Shown: positions 1 through 9,912 of the stretch, piece after piece
How positions within the stretch are numbered: the first letter of the stretch is position 1
How the letters are laid out: each line of letters begins with the position of its first letter
DNA from: Mytilus trossulus
Taxonomy: Eukaryota > Mollusca > Bivalvia > Mytilida > Mytilidae
DNA length: 64,000 nt
Reading direction: 5' to 3'
Assembly: GCF_036588685.1 (NCBI RefSeq)
Contig: NC_086374.1
Location: forward strand, 32,542,886-32,606,885
The notes under the pieces: model-generated
What the model was told of the DNA's origin: nothing
Databases searched by the model: none
The model's input: only the letters and a program-made list of their open reading frames with translations
Translations under genes and position numbers: made by a program

Positions 1-328
1 ATTTCCCTCGCAAACAAATGAGTGCGGCATTTTCCTCGCAAACAAATGAATGCGGCATTTTCATCGCACACTTACTGTGGCATTCAACCTCACAGTATTT
101 AAAAAAGTCATATACTTATATATATACAGTGGCATTAACCCTCACTGTATTCATAAACAATTAATCAACAATGTTAACAATGACATATCTAATTGTTGCA
201 GTTAAAACATCACAATGTTAAATTTAACATTCTTTCGAATATAGTCTCATATCTGATAACTGCGGCAAATAACCATCGCAGAAAACTAAATCAACTACAG
301 TCTGTATACAACATTCAATGTATAAATC
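1..328. repeat. Region beyond DIRS-like pol with short degenerate tandem repeats
   Basis: The first ~60 bases hold two near-identical copies of a ~29-base unit (CTCGCAAACAAATGA followed by GCGGCATTTTC). Looser variants of the theme TGGCATT..CCTCAC..TGTAT follow to about 155. It lies just past the stop of the RNase H reading frame, where DIRS/Ngaro-type elements usually carry a tyrosine recombinase and then their repeats. No recombinase frame is visible here, so it is either to the left of the window or missing. Confidence 0.5.
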
Positions 329-1363
329 TCAATACTTCGAGAAATTCAACAACAAAACATATACATTACTGTTAAAAGGTCTCTGTGCAAATATACTCTT
401 TTCTTGTGAACCTTTTGTAAAAAAGTTCATAGGTTTTACATACTCTCTAAAGTCTATAACAAAAGATTTAAATCTGTCTGAAAACCTATTCACTAAGATA
501 GGCCAAAATAACGCTGATGGCCATTTAGGTACAACTAAAGTGCCGTTAGCTTTACATAATCGCATGTGATTTAAACACTTGCTAACTAAACAAACTGGTG
601 GAACTAACCAGTTATTATGAGCAGACCAATCATATGCGAAAGCATCAACCCCGGAAGTATCCGGTGAATAATATCTAGAGTTAAAATAGTCTACTTTTTT
701 GTTTTTCGAATCTGCAAAACGATCGCATGTGAATGGTCCCCATAATGTATCAAAATATATAAAAATTTGATAGGAAACACCCCAATCGTCATAATCAAAA
801 ATTTTGTTCAGATAATCTGCATAAGTATTTTTATCTCTAGGTATCCATTCAACATCCAAGAAAATATTATGTGACAAACAAATATGAAATAAGCTTAAAG
901 CAATGTCTTGTAATTCTACTTTCATGCTACCCTTTTTAACAATCTGTACTACATTTTGGTTATCTGTATAAAGTTTAACAATTTTTCCTGTTAAATCAGA
1001 TTTAAAAGAAAAAATATTCTTTTCTACAGTTTTCAATTCTCTCCATGTAGAACTTTTGCTTCTTTCATGACCATCAAACATAAAATGTACAATTTTGTTA
1101 TCATTCATTATAAACCCTGCTCCGGCATACTGACTAGCGTCAGTGAAAATTACACGCTGTGGTATTCTATTTATAGGTACAATGCGTTGGAAAGAAAATG
1201 ACTCGCATTCAAAATACCAAAATTTTAGTTCCTTCAAAATGTTGTCATTTATAGGGATGACATCGTCCCATGCAGATCTACAACAGACTAGCATATGCAT
1301 ATGCTTCGTCATCATTTGACAAACGTTACCAAGAGCAGGAATCATAGAAATGATTTTCCACAT
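329..1363 (-). pseudogene. DIRS/Ngaro-type pol, RNase H and C-terminal part
   Basis: A 344-codon open frame carries the RNase H of a DIRS-type retroelement. The acidic residues sit in TDASQYAGAG (near residue 95), WRELKTVE, YTDNQNVV and the ADYLNK end. Downstream is the conserved tail of this group: a CDRFADSKN motif, then FNSRYYSP..GVDAFAYDW and NNWLVPPVCL. RNase H removes the RNA strand during reverse transcription. This frame overlaps the reverse-transcriptase frame by ~20 bases in another phase, with one frameshift at an A-rich run near 1350, so the copy is probably dead. The tail after RNase H supports DIRS/Ngaro rather than gypsy, but the clade is inferred from memory of the family. Confidence 0.85.
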
Positions 1364-1881
1364 ATTTTAGCAATACATCTATAAGTCAAAATAGTTTTGC
1401 CATCTACTACGCTCGATATTACCAGCTTTAAAGCAAATAATTTTTTAAGCGATATTTCTAAAGTACAATCTTTAAAGTTCCAAACAAAACCTAACCAATC
1501 AATATTTTGTACTGGTTCCCAGACACTCTTTTCTGTATTAGCAATAAAACCGGAAAGCAGTAAATCATTTTTTACTGTTTTCGATAATTCGAAACATGTA
1601 TCCAAATTTTCTGCTGTACCCATACCATCATCTAAATAAACCACCATGGGAAATCCTAAAGATCTCCAGTATTTAACTAACACACGTACTGTCTTGGTAA
1701 ATATATGACCAGCTGATGAAAGTCCAAAAGGCAAAACCGAAAAAGTAAAATAACGCACTGTATCACCATATTGCCAAGAAAATCCTAAATATTTTTGATG
1801 ATCAGGGTGAATTTCTATATGGTGATAACCAGACTTTAAATCAAATTTAAATCCAAAACCGCTAAAATTTACAAATGTCAT
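1342..1881 (-). pseudogene. DIRS/Ngaro-type reverse transcriptase core
   Basis: This 179-codon frame holds the polymerase palm motifs in order: FDLKSGYHHIEI (motif A, first catalytic Asp), LPFGLSSAGHIFTK (motif B) and VVYLDDGM (motif C with the two catalytic Asp). The motif set GYHHI/LPFGLSSA/YLDD is typical of DIRS-type enzymes. The frame ends at 1342 through a frameshift shared with the RNase H frame. Its first Met at 1881 is not a real start, because upstream RT sequence continues in other phases. Individual motifs are intact, so the breaks are probably recent, but as it stands the protein cannot be made. Confidence 0.88.
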
Positions 1882-2330
1882 AGCTTCTTTAACCCCTTCA
1901 AATTTAACTTTTTGTTTTTTTTGACAAATTTATTAACATGTCTCAAATCTAAGACTAATCTTTCTTTACCCGTACTATTTACCGACACAGTAAGTGGATT
2001 AACGACAAATGGTCGATTTACTTCTTTTATACATTCTTTAGTTAAAAGTTCTTCAATAGAATTTTCTCAAATTCTGAGTGTTTTAACGCGGATCTACTTA
2101 GAAAAATAGTCGGTGGTTCACTCAGAAGAGGAATTCTATAACCAAAATTAATAACATTCATAATAAAATCATTAGCGTTAAGTACATTTTTCCAAAACAA
2201 TGCATGTTTTCTTAAATTTCCTTTCACATTTATAAGATTTTGACCAGATTTTTTCTCATACTTGTTAACAAATTGAAAACAATACTCAACTTCATCTATG
2301 TCTGTATCTGTTTTGTTACTGGGTCTTTCC
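1882..2330 (-). pseudogene. DIRS-type pol N-terminal segment, split over two frames
   Basis: Between gag and the RT core the pol reading continues on the minus strand but changes frame twice. One change is near 2060 (frame ending LLKNF, then reopening as ELLTKECIKEVNRPF). The other is at the poly-A run RC of 1910-1925, just before the RT core. Family-like stretches are NLRKHALFWKNVLNANDFI before the first break, and VLDLRHVNKFV before the second. The initial stretch of pol overlaps the end of gag in another frame, as is normal for this group. The homopolymer site may be a mutation or an assembly error. Confidence 0.75.
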
Positions 2331-3071
2331 TGTGTTCTGTTCCTGGAACTTTGTTGCACCAACTGTCGCTGTAGGAATCCTTTTTTCGGGGCAGTTCCTT
2401 GCAAAGTGCCCGGGCTGGTTACAATAGAAACACTTGTAACTTTCTGACTTGCCTGCTTTGGAGAATTCGGTATCACTGACTTGGCCAAGGCCACGAAAAA
2501 AACTCCTAGAATTGAATTCTCCTTTTCTGGAACCACTATTGGAAGATTCTGGTTTACTGTACGGCTTTGAACTTCTTTTACGAGAAGCCCTGGAAATAGC
2601 AGCACGCAAATCACTAGCATCTTCTTTATTGTCGGCCAACGGACTATCCAAGTATTCTTTAACCGTGTCCCATCCATGCTTGTCGGCTATCTTTAGAATT
2701 TTGTTACGCTTACGGATGATTTCCTTTTCCTGGGAAATGATTTCACTAACTTCGGAAGCGTTTCCAAGCTTTATACAACTTTCAACGGCAGCAAGCCTCT
2801 CCAGACGCTCGGTATTAAACGAATATTGCACTTTAATTCCCTCACTATGGAATACAAATTCTGGTTGATCGACACCGGTTGCTTTAACACTTTTTCCTAA
2901 ACGAGCTTCGAAATGATTAATCAAGGAATGTTTTTGCTTCTCTAAAGCATTGTTTAAAGCTGACGTAAAAAGCGAAATAGCCCCGTCCGTACTTAACTCT
3001 GTTTCGTTACTATTTTCAGCATGTTGAGTAGTAGCACGGCGTTCATCATGGTCGGAGCATTCCTCGGACAT
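2316..3071 (-). CDS. DIRS/Ngaro-type gag-like protein with zinc knuckle
   Basis: A 251-codon intact frame. It has an acidic, polar N-terminus, a helical middle, a Ser/Arg-rich stretch (ISRASRKRSSKPYSKPE, around residue 165-180) and one retroviral-type zinc knuckle CFYCNQPGHFARNC (C-x2-C-x4-H-x4-C, residues ~214-227). Such proteins bind the element RNA and form the particle. The start ATG at 3071 is the first in frame; a TATAAG box lies ~80 bases upstream. It is the only intact gene of this element, because pol downstream is frameshifted. Confidence 0.8.
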   Translation of the reverse strand: MSEECSDHDERRATTQHAENSNETELSTDGAISLFTSALNNALEKQKHSLINHFEARLGKSVKATGVDQPEFVFHSEGIKVQYSFNTERLERLAAVESCIKLGNASEVSEIISQEKEIIRKRNKILKIADKHGWDTVKEYLDSPLADNKEDASDLRAAISRASRKRSSKPYSKPESSNSGSRKGEFNSRSFFRGLGQVSDTEFSKAGKSESYKCFYCNQPGHFARNCPEKRIPTATVGATKFQEQNTGKTQ

Positions 3072-3563
3072 ATTATGCAGAGCTTAACGTTAACTTCGTC
3101 TATCAAAGTTACTCGAGCACATCGATAATAATCAAACGTAATCAGGACTTATATATGCCTATAAAACCCCACCCGTACTACCGCCCTCGAAATATTCGTG
3201 CAGAAAACAACAGTAACATCAGACCATTTCTGATTTACATACTAGCCAAACTTGTACCACAAGTCTAAAGATAGAAATAGAATAGGGAAATTCCAAATAT
3301 AACGGAATAGAAATAAATTTAATTGGGGTTTTAACATTTTAGTCTGTTTTAAAGTTTTAGTTTCCTCAATAAGTTTAATGTCAATATTTATATCTTGTGA
3401 CACAGTTTTTGCAAAAGTATACCAAGAGTATGTTCCCTTGGTATCTTAACTTTTAGTTGATTTAAAGGCTTCATTAAGAAGTGGGTTTAGATTTTCATTA
3501 TTTAATCTAGATAGGTACATCATAGTTTGGGTTTTTTATGAAAGTTTCTAATGGCAATAGAAA
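3072..3563 (-). promoter_or_regulatory. Leader of DIRS-like element with TATA box, then unassigned DNA
   Basis: On the minus strand TATATAAGTCC (plus 3146-3156) is a good TATA box for the gag frame that starts at 3071, preceded by GGGGTTTTATAGGC. The 5' end of the element was not located. From about 3260 to 3563 I see only AT-rich DNA up to the LTR element. Confidence 0.4.
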
Positions 3564-4303
3564 TGTTACTTTTTCGTTTATTACATGCATCACTGGGTTT
3601 TATTATCATGATATAATTAGATTACTTGTTCTCATCAACAGTTTTAAAGTAATTCCTTGCAATCTATGTTGATCGCCTTCAATCAGATTGTACTTGTTAA
3701 ATGTCAAATCAATCATGTTAATCAGCTGGTGCCCCTTTGCTAAGTTTATACAGGTGTCTCGGTGGACCTTAGCTTCGGTTGAACTTAGCTCCGGGCTCCG
3801 GGCTCCTGTAACATAGCTCCTGTAGAATATTTCTTTGTTCAGAATCACTTAACCATATTATGATCAGATTAATACGTAGTATAAAAGAGAGAAATAGATA
3901 GTGGGAGGGATATACGAGATACGATATACGAGGAGGTGAGACGATTTTGTGTACTTACGATTTATGATTATAACACCGTATTATTGAGCCTGCAGTTTAG
4001 ATGTTGTAAACTTATATTACTGTTACATGTAGTTTGGATTTTTGAAAAATACAGTGTTGAACTTTTAATCGATTTTGTGTTTATGTTAACATGCAAGACT
4101 TCGTTCAGACTATACCAGGATCCATTTTTTTATTTATGTGACCAGGATTCCCTTAATCACGCTACCAGTAGACTCAAAGGGTAACCCTGTTTAAAGAGTA
4201 TACTTGCGTATGTCGTTCCGTGTACGACTGAGAATCCAAACAACACAACACACGAATACACACTTTAGTTTAAGTCTCCATACTTAAACTCTTTTTCGTC
4301 ACA
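3564..4303 (+). repeat. 5' LTR (740 bp)
   Basis: It begins TGTTACTTTTTCG and ends TTTTTCGTCACA. It is aligned over most of its length with 6478-7135, with mostly single-base differences. It has ~80 extra bases around 3945-4070, absent from the 3' copy, so the two LTRs differ by an indel as well as substitutions. The element is therefore not a fresh insertion, or it recombined. Confidence 0.87.
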
Positions 4304-4304
4304 T

Positions 4305-4323
4305 TGGTGGCAGCGATGGGATT
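4305..4323 (+). other. Primer-binding site, tRNA-Leu type
   Basis: TGGTGGCAGCGATGGGATT starts one base after the 5' LTR. It is complementary to the 3' end of animal tRNA-Leu of the CCGCTGCCA-CCA type, with a single mismatch (A where G is expected in GCGGTGGG). The tRNA match is from memory. Confidence 0.75.
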
Positions 4324-4583
4324 TACTGTGTGTGACTTCAACGAACTTGTAATACTATAATGGAAACACCAAGAAGAACAACAAGGAAATCAACTCAGGC
4401 TCCAATGCTCTTTCATGTAAGGCAGAATTGCTTTAAGAATCAAGTAATTTTCCCAGCAGATTCTGGGTTAGGTAGCCCGCCTGCCACTGGACGTACTCTT
4501 AATGATATTCATACGGAGACTATGCCAGAGGTCCGGAATCGCCGGAACATCGGGCACTGTTACCCAAGAAAATTGTTTTAAAA

Positions 4584-5729
4584 ATGATATGGAATTCCGT
4601 TCCAAATGGTCAGAAAGTAGACAACGCGCCACCAACATGGTCTGAGAGGAGACGAAGGTCTGATGACAGTCGTAAAAAGTATGTGTATAGGACTGCATCT
4701 CGCATCATAATGAATGAAAGCAATACGCCCTGTGATTCAGATGAAGTGCCCTCTTACTCCTGTTCTAGTCCTAATAGCCCTGTTTTTAACGGGCAAAGGA
4801 ACACGGAAATGGAGTTATCCGGGCACGAATCGGAAAACATTGGCACATCGACGAAACAATTTCAATCGCCAGATTTTCATAATCGGGCAAATGAATTTAC
4901 TGCGGATATCACGAAAACCAGGTGTTTTCGTGTGAGAAATGTTCGACCAGCGAACGAATATCCTGTCCGTATAACGTTTTCCCGCGTAAGTGATGACGAC
5001 TGGAATGAATTTATCCAATACTTTGAGAATGTATCAGAGCTAAATGTTTGGAATAATGAAAAGGCACGTAAGGTACTACTTAGTTCTTTAAGAGGACAAG
5101 CTGAGACCTTTGCATACAGGATACCATTAATTATTCAAAGAGATTTCGAACACCTGAAACGAAAGATGGAAGAGAGATTTGGATATACGGCGATGAAAGA
5201 AATGTATGTGACAGAGGCAACACTGAGAAAAAGAAAACCGGAAGAATCTTTGACATACTTCAGTCAAGCCATAGAGGATTTGTACCGTAGACCGTATCCG
5301 GGCAATCCTGGGATTGTAGAGGAAAACTCTATTAAAGCGTTCCTTGACAAGTGCGGACAGTCAGATGATTTTCGCCTTACTGTCAAGCGAACCAGACCTA
5401 ATGCCCTGCAGGAGGCGGTACATAATTCAATGCAGGAAGAATGCTTGAGAATTGGAGAGAAGGATCTCGTCAGCAAGCATTTCAAACCAGTTCAGCGGCC
5501 GATATTTGAACTTGAAGACTGGGATAGTGATGAAGATGTTACTACAGAAGCAGAAGGAACACAAAGAGAAAATGTCGACAGAAATAATGTTCCTGATAAG
5601 TACCCATGGAATAACGGTATAGAATCCCGAGTGAGATTCTATAACCGCGATAGATGGCGTGGAAGAGGCAGATCCCCGATGTTTAAAAATCGTCCACCAG
5701 AATTGCCGGAACCGAGAAGGGGACCGTAG
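4584..5729 (+). CDS. Ty3/gypsy-type gag protein (only protein of the TR-GAG element)
   Basis: This 381-codon frame has the layout of a gypsy-type gag capsid. The capsid domain shows DWNEFIQYFENVSELNVW (residues ~133-150), then KVLLSSLRGQAETFAYRIP and an LxxRFG segment. An acidic linker and an Arg-rich C-terminus (RDRWRGRGRSP) follow, and would bind RNA. There is no CCHC knuckle. The true N-terminus may begin at the ATG at 4360, just after the primer-binding site, which opens a 73-codon frame in another phase with the Thr/Arg-rich start METPRRTTRKST. A frameshift then lies between 4455 and 4580. A further Arg-rich tail (GDRHERPGAGHPG) continues in another frame after the stop at 5727. The protein is probably slightly damaged at both ends. 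Confidence 0.75.
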   Translation: MIWNSVPNGQKVDNAPPTWSERRRRSDDSRKKYVYRTASRIIMNESNTPCDSDEVPSYSCSSPNSPVFNGQRNTEMELSGHESENIGTSTKQFQSPDFHNRANEFTADITKTRCFRVRNVRPANEYPVRITFSRVSDDDWNEFIQYFENVSELNVWNNEKARKVLLSSLRGQAETFAYRIPLIIQRDFEHLKRKMEERFGYTAMKEMYVTEATLRKRKPEESLTYFSQAIEDLYRRPYPGNPGIVEENSIKAFLDKCGQSDDFRLTVKRTRPNALQEAVHNSMQEECLRIGEKDLVSKHFKPVQRPIFELEDWDSDEDVTTEAEGTQRENVDRNNVPDKYPWNNGIESRVRFYNRDRWRGRGRSPMFKNRPPELPEPRRGP

Positions 5730-5963
5730 AGATTCTCGAGAGACAGATTTACGTAGAGGAGATCGACACGAGAGGCCAGGTGCCGGTCACCCAGGCATGG
5801 ACGGACTTATGAAAAGAAAACAAAACCCACAATGAAACGACGGGAGAAGATAGTGAATAAACCAAGTGACTTTATATACAATTGTTTATTTATTGTGTAA
5901 ACTATGTTGTTTTATGCAGAAGTTTTTCTGTGATTGTTTATAGTCGACATTTAAACCTTATTT

Positions 5964-6070
5964 GGTGCACGAGACCCTAAACATAATGTTATGGTGTCAC
6001 GGAGCCCTTTAAGGGTACAAATTGGTGCACGACACCCTAAACATATTGTTATGGTGTCACGGAACCCGAC
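5964..6070 (+). repeat. 60-bp tandem duplication downstream of gag
   Basis: The unit beginning GGTGCACGAGACCCTAAACA and containing ATGGTGTCACGGA occurs at 5964 and again at 6024. The two ends of the unit, GGTGCACGACACC and GGTGTCACGG, are partly inverted relative to each other, so each unit could form a small stem. It lies in the noncoding space between gag and the polypurine tract; a packaging or 3' processing role would be speculation. Confidence 0.8.
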
Positions 6071-6460
6071 AAACAATGATTAACTCCTTTTTTTTTTAAA
6101 GAACAGTAAATTCTATTGGTTTAAAAGTTTTAAATCGTCGAAAAAAAATTGTAGACATAAAAGATAGCATTGTCAGCTTTAGATCTAGTTAACACATATT
6201 GCTTATTTATTTTATTTACATAGACTTTAATTTTGTTCGCCAAAATTATTTTAAAGTCGTTATGAAAATTTGGAACCTGTGACCCTACTTTTTGTTGGTG
6301 TCAATCGGAAATTTTTTTATTCTGTCTTTTAAGTTATTCTTGGATCCCAAATTTTGTTGTTGTTTTCAAGGAATAGTTAGGATATCACTATGAGATGAGA
6401 TTTTTATAGTTTTTTTTTTTTATTGTGCATAAACTGAACAGTGGAAGTTCAGGACTGAAA

Positions 6461-6476
6461 GGGGGGGGGGGGGGGG
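6461..6476 (+). other. Polypurine tract of the TR-GAG element
   Basis: GGACTGAAA followed by 16 consecutive G sits one base before the 3' LTR. This is the expected place for the plus-strand primer. The pure G run is unusual and could also form a quadruplex. Confidence 0.75.
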
Positions 6477-6477
6477 C

Positions 6478-7135
6478 TGTGGAACGTTTTTCGTTTATTA
6501 CATGTATCACTGGGTTTTATTATCATGATGTAATTATATTACTTATTCTCATTAACAGTTTTAAAGTAATTCCTTGCAATCTATGTATATCGCCTTCAAT
6601 CAGATTGTACTTGTTAAATGTCAAATCAATCCTGTTAATCAGCTGGTGCCCCTTTGCTTAGTTTATACAGGTGTCTCGGTTTATCTTAGCTTCGGTTGAT
6701 CTTAGCTCCGGGCTCCTGTAGAATATTTCTTTGTTCAGAATCATTTAACCATGATATTATGATCAAATTACTTCGTAGTATAAAAGAGAGAAATAAATAG
6801 TGAGAGGGATATGCAGATACGATATACGAGGAGGGGAGACGATTTTGTGATTATACCACAGTATTGTTGAGCCTGCAATTTTAATCGACTTTGTGTTTAT
6901 GTTAACTTGCAAGACTTCGTTCAGACTATACCAGGATCCATTTATTTATTTATGTGACCAGGATTCCCTTAATCATGCTACCAGTAGATTAAAAGGGTAT
7001 CCCTATTTTTAAAAAGAGTATACTTGGCATTTGTCGTTCCGTGTACGAGTGAAACTTAGACATCCAATAACACAACACAACACAAGAATACACACTTTAG
7101 TTTAAGTCTCCATACTTTAACTATTTTTCGTCACA
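6478..7135 (+). repeat. 3' LTR (658 bp)
   Basis: It begins TGTGGAACGTTTTTCG and ends TTTTTCGTCACA, then the target duplication GAAA. It matches the 5' LTR but lacks ~80 bp in its middle. Confidence 0.87.
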
Positions 7136-8055
7136 GAAATGTCAAAATTTCATCCCACCCAAAACCTAATAATAGAACCAGCTTGCATACAGGATCATAC
7201 AGTAAATATAAATATTTGTGAATAACCCGTTCTCAATAAAATTTGCCCCCATTTTCCATGGGTGCTGACGTCGAATATCTTGTTTTCATTCCTTTTCTAT
7301 TATTTTTATCAATCCAAAGGAAAACAACGTATACATCAGTACATAAACAATGGTTGACAACTTGTAATATAAACAACCGATAGATCTATTGGAATGATGA
7401 TTTAAATTTTCGTGGCATTATTAACATTTCTATTTTAAGACAAATTTAGATATGCGCATGTGTAGTAGTTTTTGTTGCTAAAGTTTAAATAACCGCTTTC
7501 GAGACCACAAGGTGATTCTGCAGAGTTTTAATCAATATCTTTTCCAATATACAATTTACATTGTTATCGTTAGTATATATGCATTGTTGCGATAACTGTA
7601 AATACAGCATCGTATTTAAGAAATGTTGTTATGAAAACTTTACTGACAAGTTCAAGTTTTCACACGAGGAAAAGGGGGATGTTTAGCATGATACCATTAC
7701 CAATTTACCTTGCAACGTCTCATGAAGTTTCATCATTGACTAAACAGGTGTTAATTATCTTTGGTTTACTTACTGTGTATAGCTTTGGTACCTGTTGTTT
7801 TATTCTTATCCATTTGATTAACCATCACATTGTATACATTATGTATACTGTATACATCTCTCTTACTTTTGGTTCTCATTACCTCTTAAGTTTCGTTTTA
7901 TATAGTTTAGAAACATACTTTTTTCTACTTTCAATTATACAGCCTGATAGAACGATACATTATTTTTGGGAATTAAATTGTACAAAACAACACTGAAAAA
8001 AACACTTTTTAGATGGGTTGTTTTTTTCAAGTACAGTTGTCATAAGTAACCTTAC
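7136..8055. other. Intergenic or intronic DNA
   Basis: AT-rich sequence without recognisable repeats. On the minus strand a strong acceptor (GTGTTTTTTTCAG, plus 7993-8005) would join the Ig exon at 8056 and add only V-L-F-C-T-I before a stop. The intron would be only ~61 bases, so I regard this terminal exon as possible but weak. Confidence 0.3.
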
Positions 8056-8379
8056 CTTCATATATGAGTACGGTTACATTATCATCATTTTCGTCATTCT
8101 CATTAGCAACTATGCACTGATAAGTACCTGCGTCCTCAAGTATAAAATCAGATTTAAACAGCAATAAGTTGTGAGAAGCTTCAGAAAGACTAACACTAAA
8201 TTTATCTGGATAAGTTGTTTCATTTAAAACTGTTTGTCCATCGTTTCCATGCTTGATCCATTTTAAACTGGTAATTTCAGTGAGCGATACAAACGCACAC
8301 TCTAATGTCATATTATCGTGTCTTTGTACAGACATACTGCTGTTTCCAGAAGTTATATGAACGTTTGGTGGATCAGAAA
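8056..8379 (-). CDS. Exon encoding one immunoglobulin (I-set) domain
   Basis: A 324-bp exon is bounded by acceptor TTTGACGTTTCAG and donor AAG|GTAAGG, both phase 1, the classic symmetrical Ig-domain exon. The translation shows the Ig signature: linker SDPPNVHI, first Cys in MTLECAF, Trp in LKWIKHG, and LEDAGTYQCIVANE with the D-x-G-x-Y-x-C motif before the second Cys. Acidic residues (ENDENDDN) follow the second Cys. It would be part of a secreted or membrane Ig-superfamily protein (adhesion or immune receptor). The next exon upstream is probably 9856-9912, which has the same phase and splices to give an open junction. The rest of the gene was not found with confidence. Confidence 0.85.
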
Positions 8380-8524
8380 CTGAAACGTCAAACATATTAT
8401 TTAAAGTTTGACTTGTTACTAGTGTTACGAGTAGAACTACGGATTTCGTTTGTTTTTAAACACAACTATCAAATTTATTTTATAATACAACTTTTTTTAC
8501 ATGAAATACATTATCATTTTTGTG

Positions 8525-8660
8525 GCCCTTTATATCTTGCTGTTCGGTGTGAGCTCCCTACTTTGACCTATTATGGTTTACTTTTACAAATTGTGATTTG
8601 GATGGAGAGGAGTCTCATTGGCACTCATATCACATCTTCTTATATCTATATATATATAAG
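8525..8660 (+). repeat. Dispersed retroelement tail, family R1
   Basis: The core GGATGGAGAGGAGTCTCATT followed by GGCACTCAT..CACATCTTCTTATATCTATATATA recurs at 14705, 31859, 38540 and 43140 in the same orientation and at 15905 and 41318 inverted. Copies end in a TATCTA/TATA microsatellite, so this is probably the 3' tail of a LINE or a SINE that borrowed it. I recognise it as very abundant in Mytilus. Confidence 0.7.
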
Positions 8661-9855
8661 TTAACGTTTGACCTTGAATAATTTTTCAGTTGGTTAAAGT
8701 ACTCTTAGATTGATACTTATTTTTGTGTTTTGTCATTTTGATGTCCTTTAACAGTCTTCTTCTTTCATGTTGCGATATAACTCCGTGATTCTATGTTTGT
8801 GTAGTTTCAGGAGTTTGCAAGCATGCTTATCAATACTCTTTATGTGTATGTCTCAAGCCAGGATCAAGGAGTCTGTCGTAATTTTTTTTTAAACTACCCA
8901 AAATCGTGTCAATCACGGTTCCTTTTGAAAATGAAAATACTGTTTGTCATTTGGTGGTCTTGTAGATACTATATAATCGTACGGTGTTAAATCTACTTAT
9001 CATTGATTGACATGCGATGAACTGTACATCTTAACATCATCCCTATTTGTTTTATTGTATATAGCTGTTTTGCTGACAACTAAAATACATCTCCCTTTTA
9101 AATACAAATTAATCTATAAATAGATGAGCAAACACATTAGCTGTAGCGTGATTCATTTGCCGCTATCGGCAACACTAATATACCTATAAACCAGATCTTA
9201 TAAAGTCTCACTTGCGAGTAATTGGGACTATGGAAGGTTCGTAATGACCAACCATTAATTTGAATTTAACTTGAAACATATTGACATATTTCTAAGAACA
9301 ACTAAAATATTTCGAAATATTCGATAAAAATGCAGTAAACTTGAAACGACTAATGATATGTCCGGAGCAATGAAACATTGTGTATAACGGTACCATAAAC
9401 CTTGCTAACAAACTAAACATAAAATCATAATGCTTTTGAATTTTAAGTTATCGCATCAATAGATAAGCTACAGTTGTATTCCGAGTTTCTTATCGAAAAC
9501 ATCTAGCAAAGGTTCTTACAATTTATAGTGCTTCAAGAAGTTCAACGTCAGTTGTCCGTCTTTGAACGCAGAATAAAAATATGCGTTTGGATCGAACCAT
9601 TTTAAAAGAAAAGCGGGATTTTTCGAAGAAGGAAAGTTCAAGATTACGAAGAATTATGGATTAACAAAATTAATTGAAAATATTGAATCTATATTACATA
9701 ACTTTTTCTATTTCTTCTATAATGTTTTTCTTATTAGGACAATGATTTGTACTCTAGATTTCTGGATTTACCACTGACTAAACCACTGAATTTCACGAAC
9801 ATAACAATCAGGTAACCAATCTGAAATGAAGTTAATTTTCATTGTTTTTACAAAC
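8661..9855. other. Probable intron of the Ig gene, no feature seen
   Basis: AT-rich DNA between the two Ig-gene exons (with R1 at 8525-8660 also in this intron). No further repeat or exon could be supported. Confidence 0.4.
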
Positions 9856-9912
9856 CTGTAGGACATTCGGGTAATACTATAGTCGGATCCTTTGCTTCAC
9901 AATCAGGATGTC
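9856..9912 (-). CDS. Candidate 57-bp exon upstream of the Ig exon
   Basis: Acceptor TTTGTTTTCAG (ends 9913) and donor CAG|GTTTGT (9855-9854) bound 57 bases, phase 1 at both ends. In the only matching frame it reads HPDCEAKDPTIVLPECPT, with two Cys. The last base G joins the first two bases TT of the 8056-8379 exon to give Val, followed by SDPPNVHI with no stop. Compatible phase and junction make it likely to belong to the same gene, as a short Cys-containing linker before the Ig domain. It is too short to identify. Confidence 0.5.

Larger units (their letters stand above)
3564..7135 (+). mobile_element. Non-autonomous LTR retrotransposon carrying only gag (TR-GAG type)
   Basis: Two similar direct repeats (3564-4303 and 6478-7135) start with TG and end with CACA. 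The sequence GAAA lies directly outside both ends (3560-3563 and 7136-7139), a 4-bp target duplication. After the left LTR comes a primer-binding site for tRNA-Leu; before the right LTR comes a run of 16 G. The 2.17-kb interior holds one gag frame and no protease, RT, RNase H or integrase. All cis signals needed for mobilisation by another element's enzymes are present, so this fits the known TR-GAG class of non-autonomous gypsy relatives. Alternatively pol was lost by deletion, but the intact sequence between gag and the polypurine tract argues for a defined family. Confidence 0.85.

Noticed and set aside
7631-7996. 121-codon plus-strand open frame with hydrophobic segments, possible membrane protein
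   Set aside because: Composition (Leu, Ile, Phe, Tyr, Ser) is what AT-rich noncoding DNA gives by chance. No signal of conservation, splice sites or motif.
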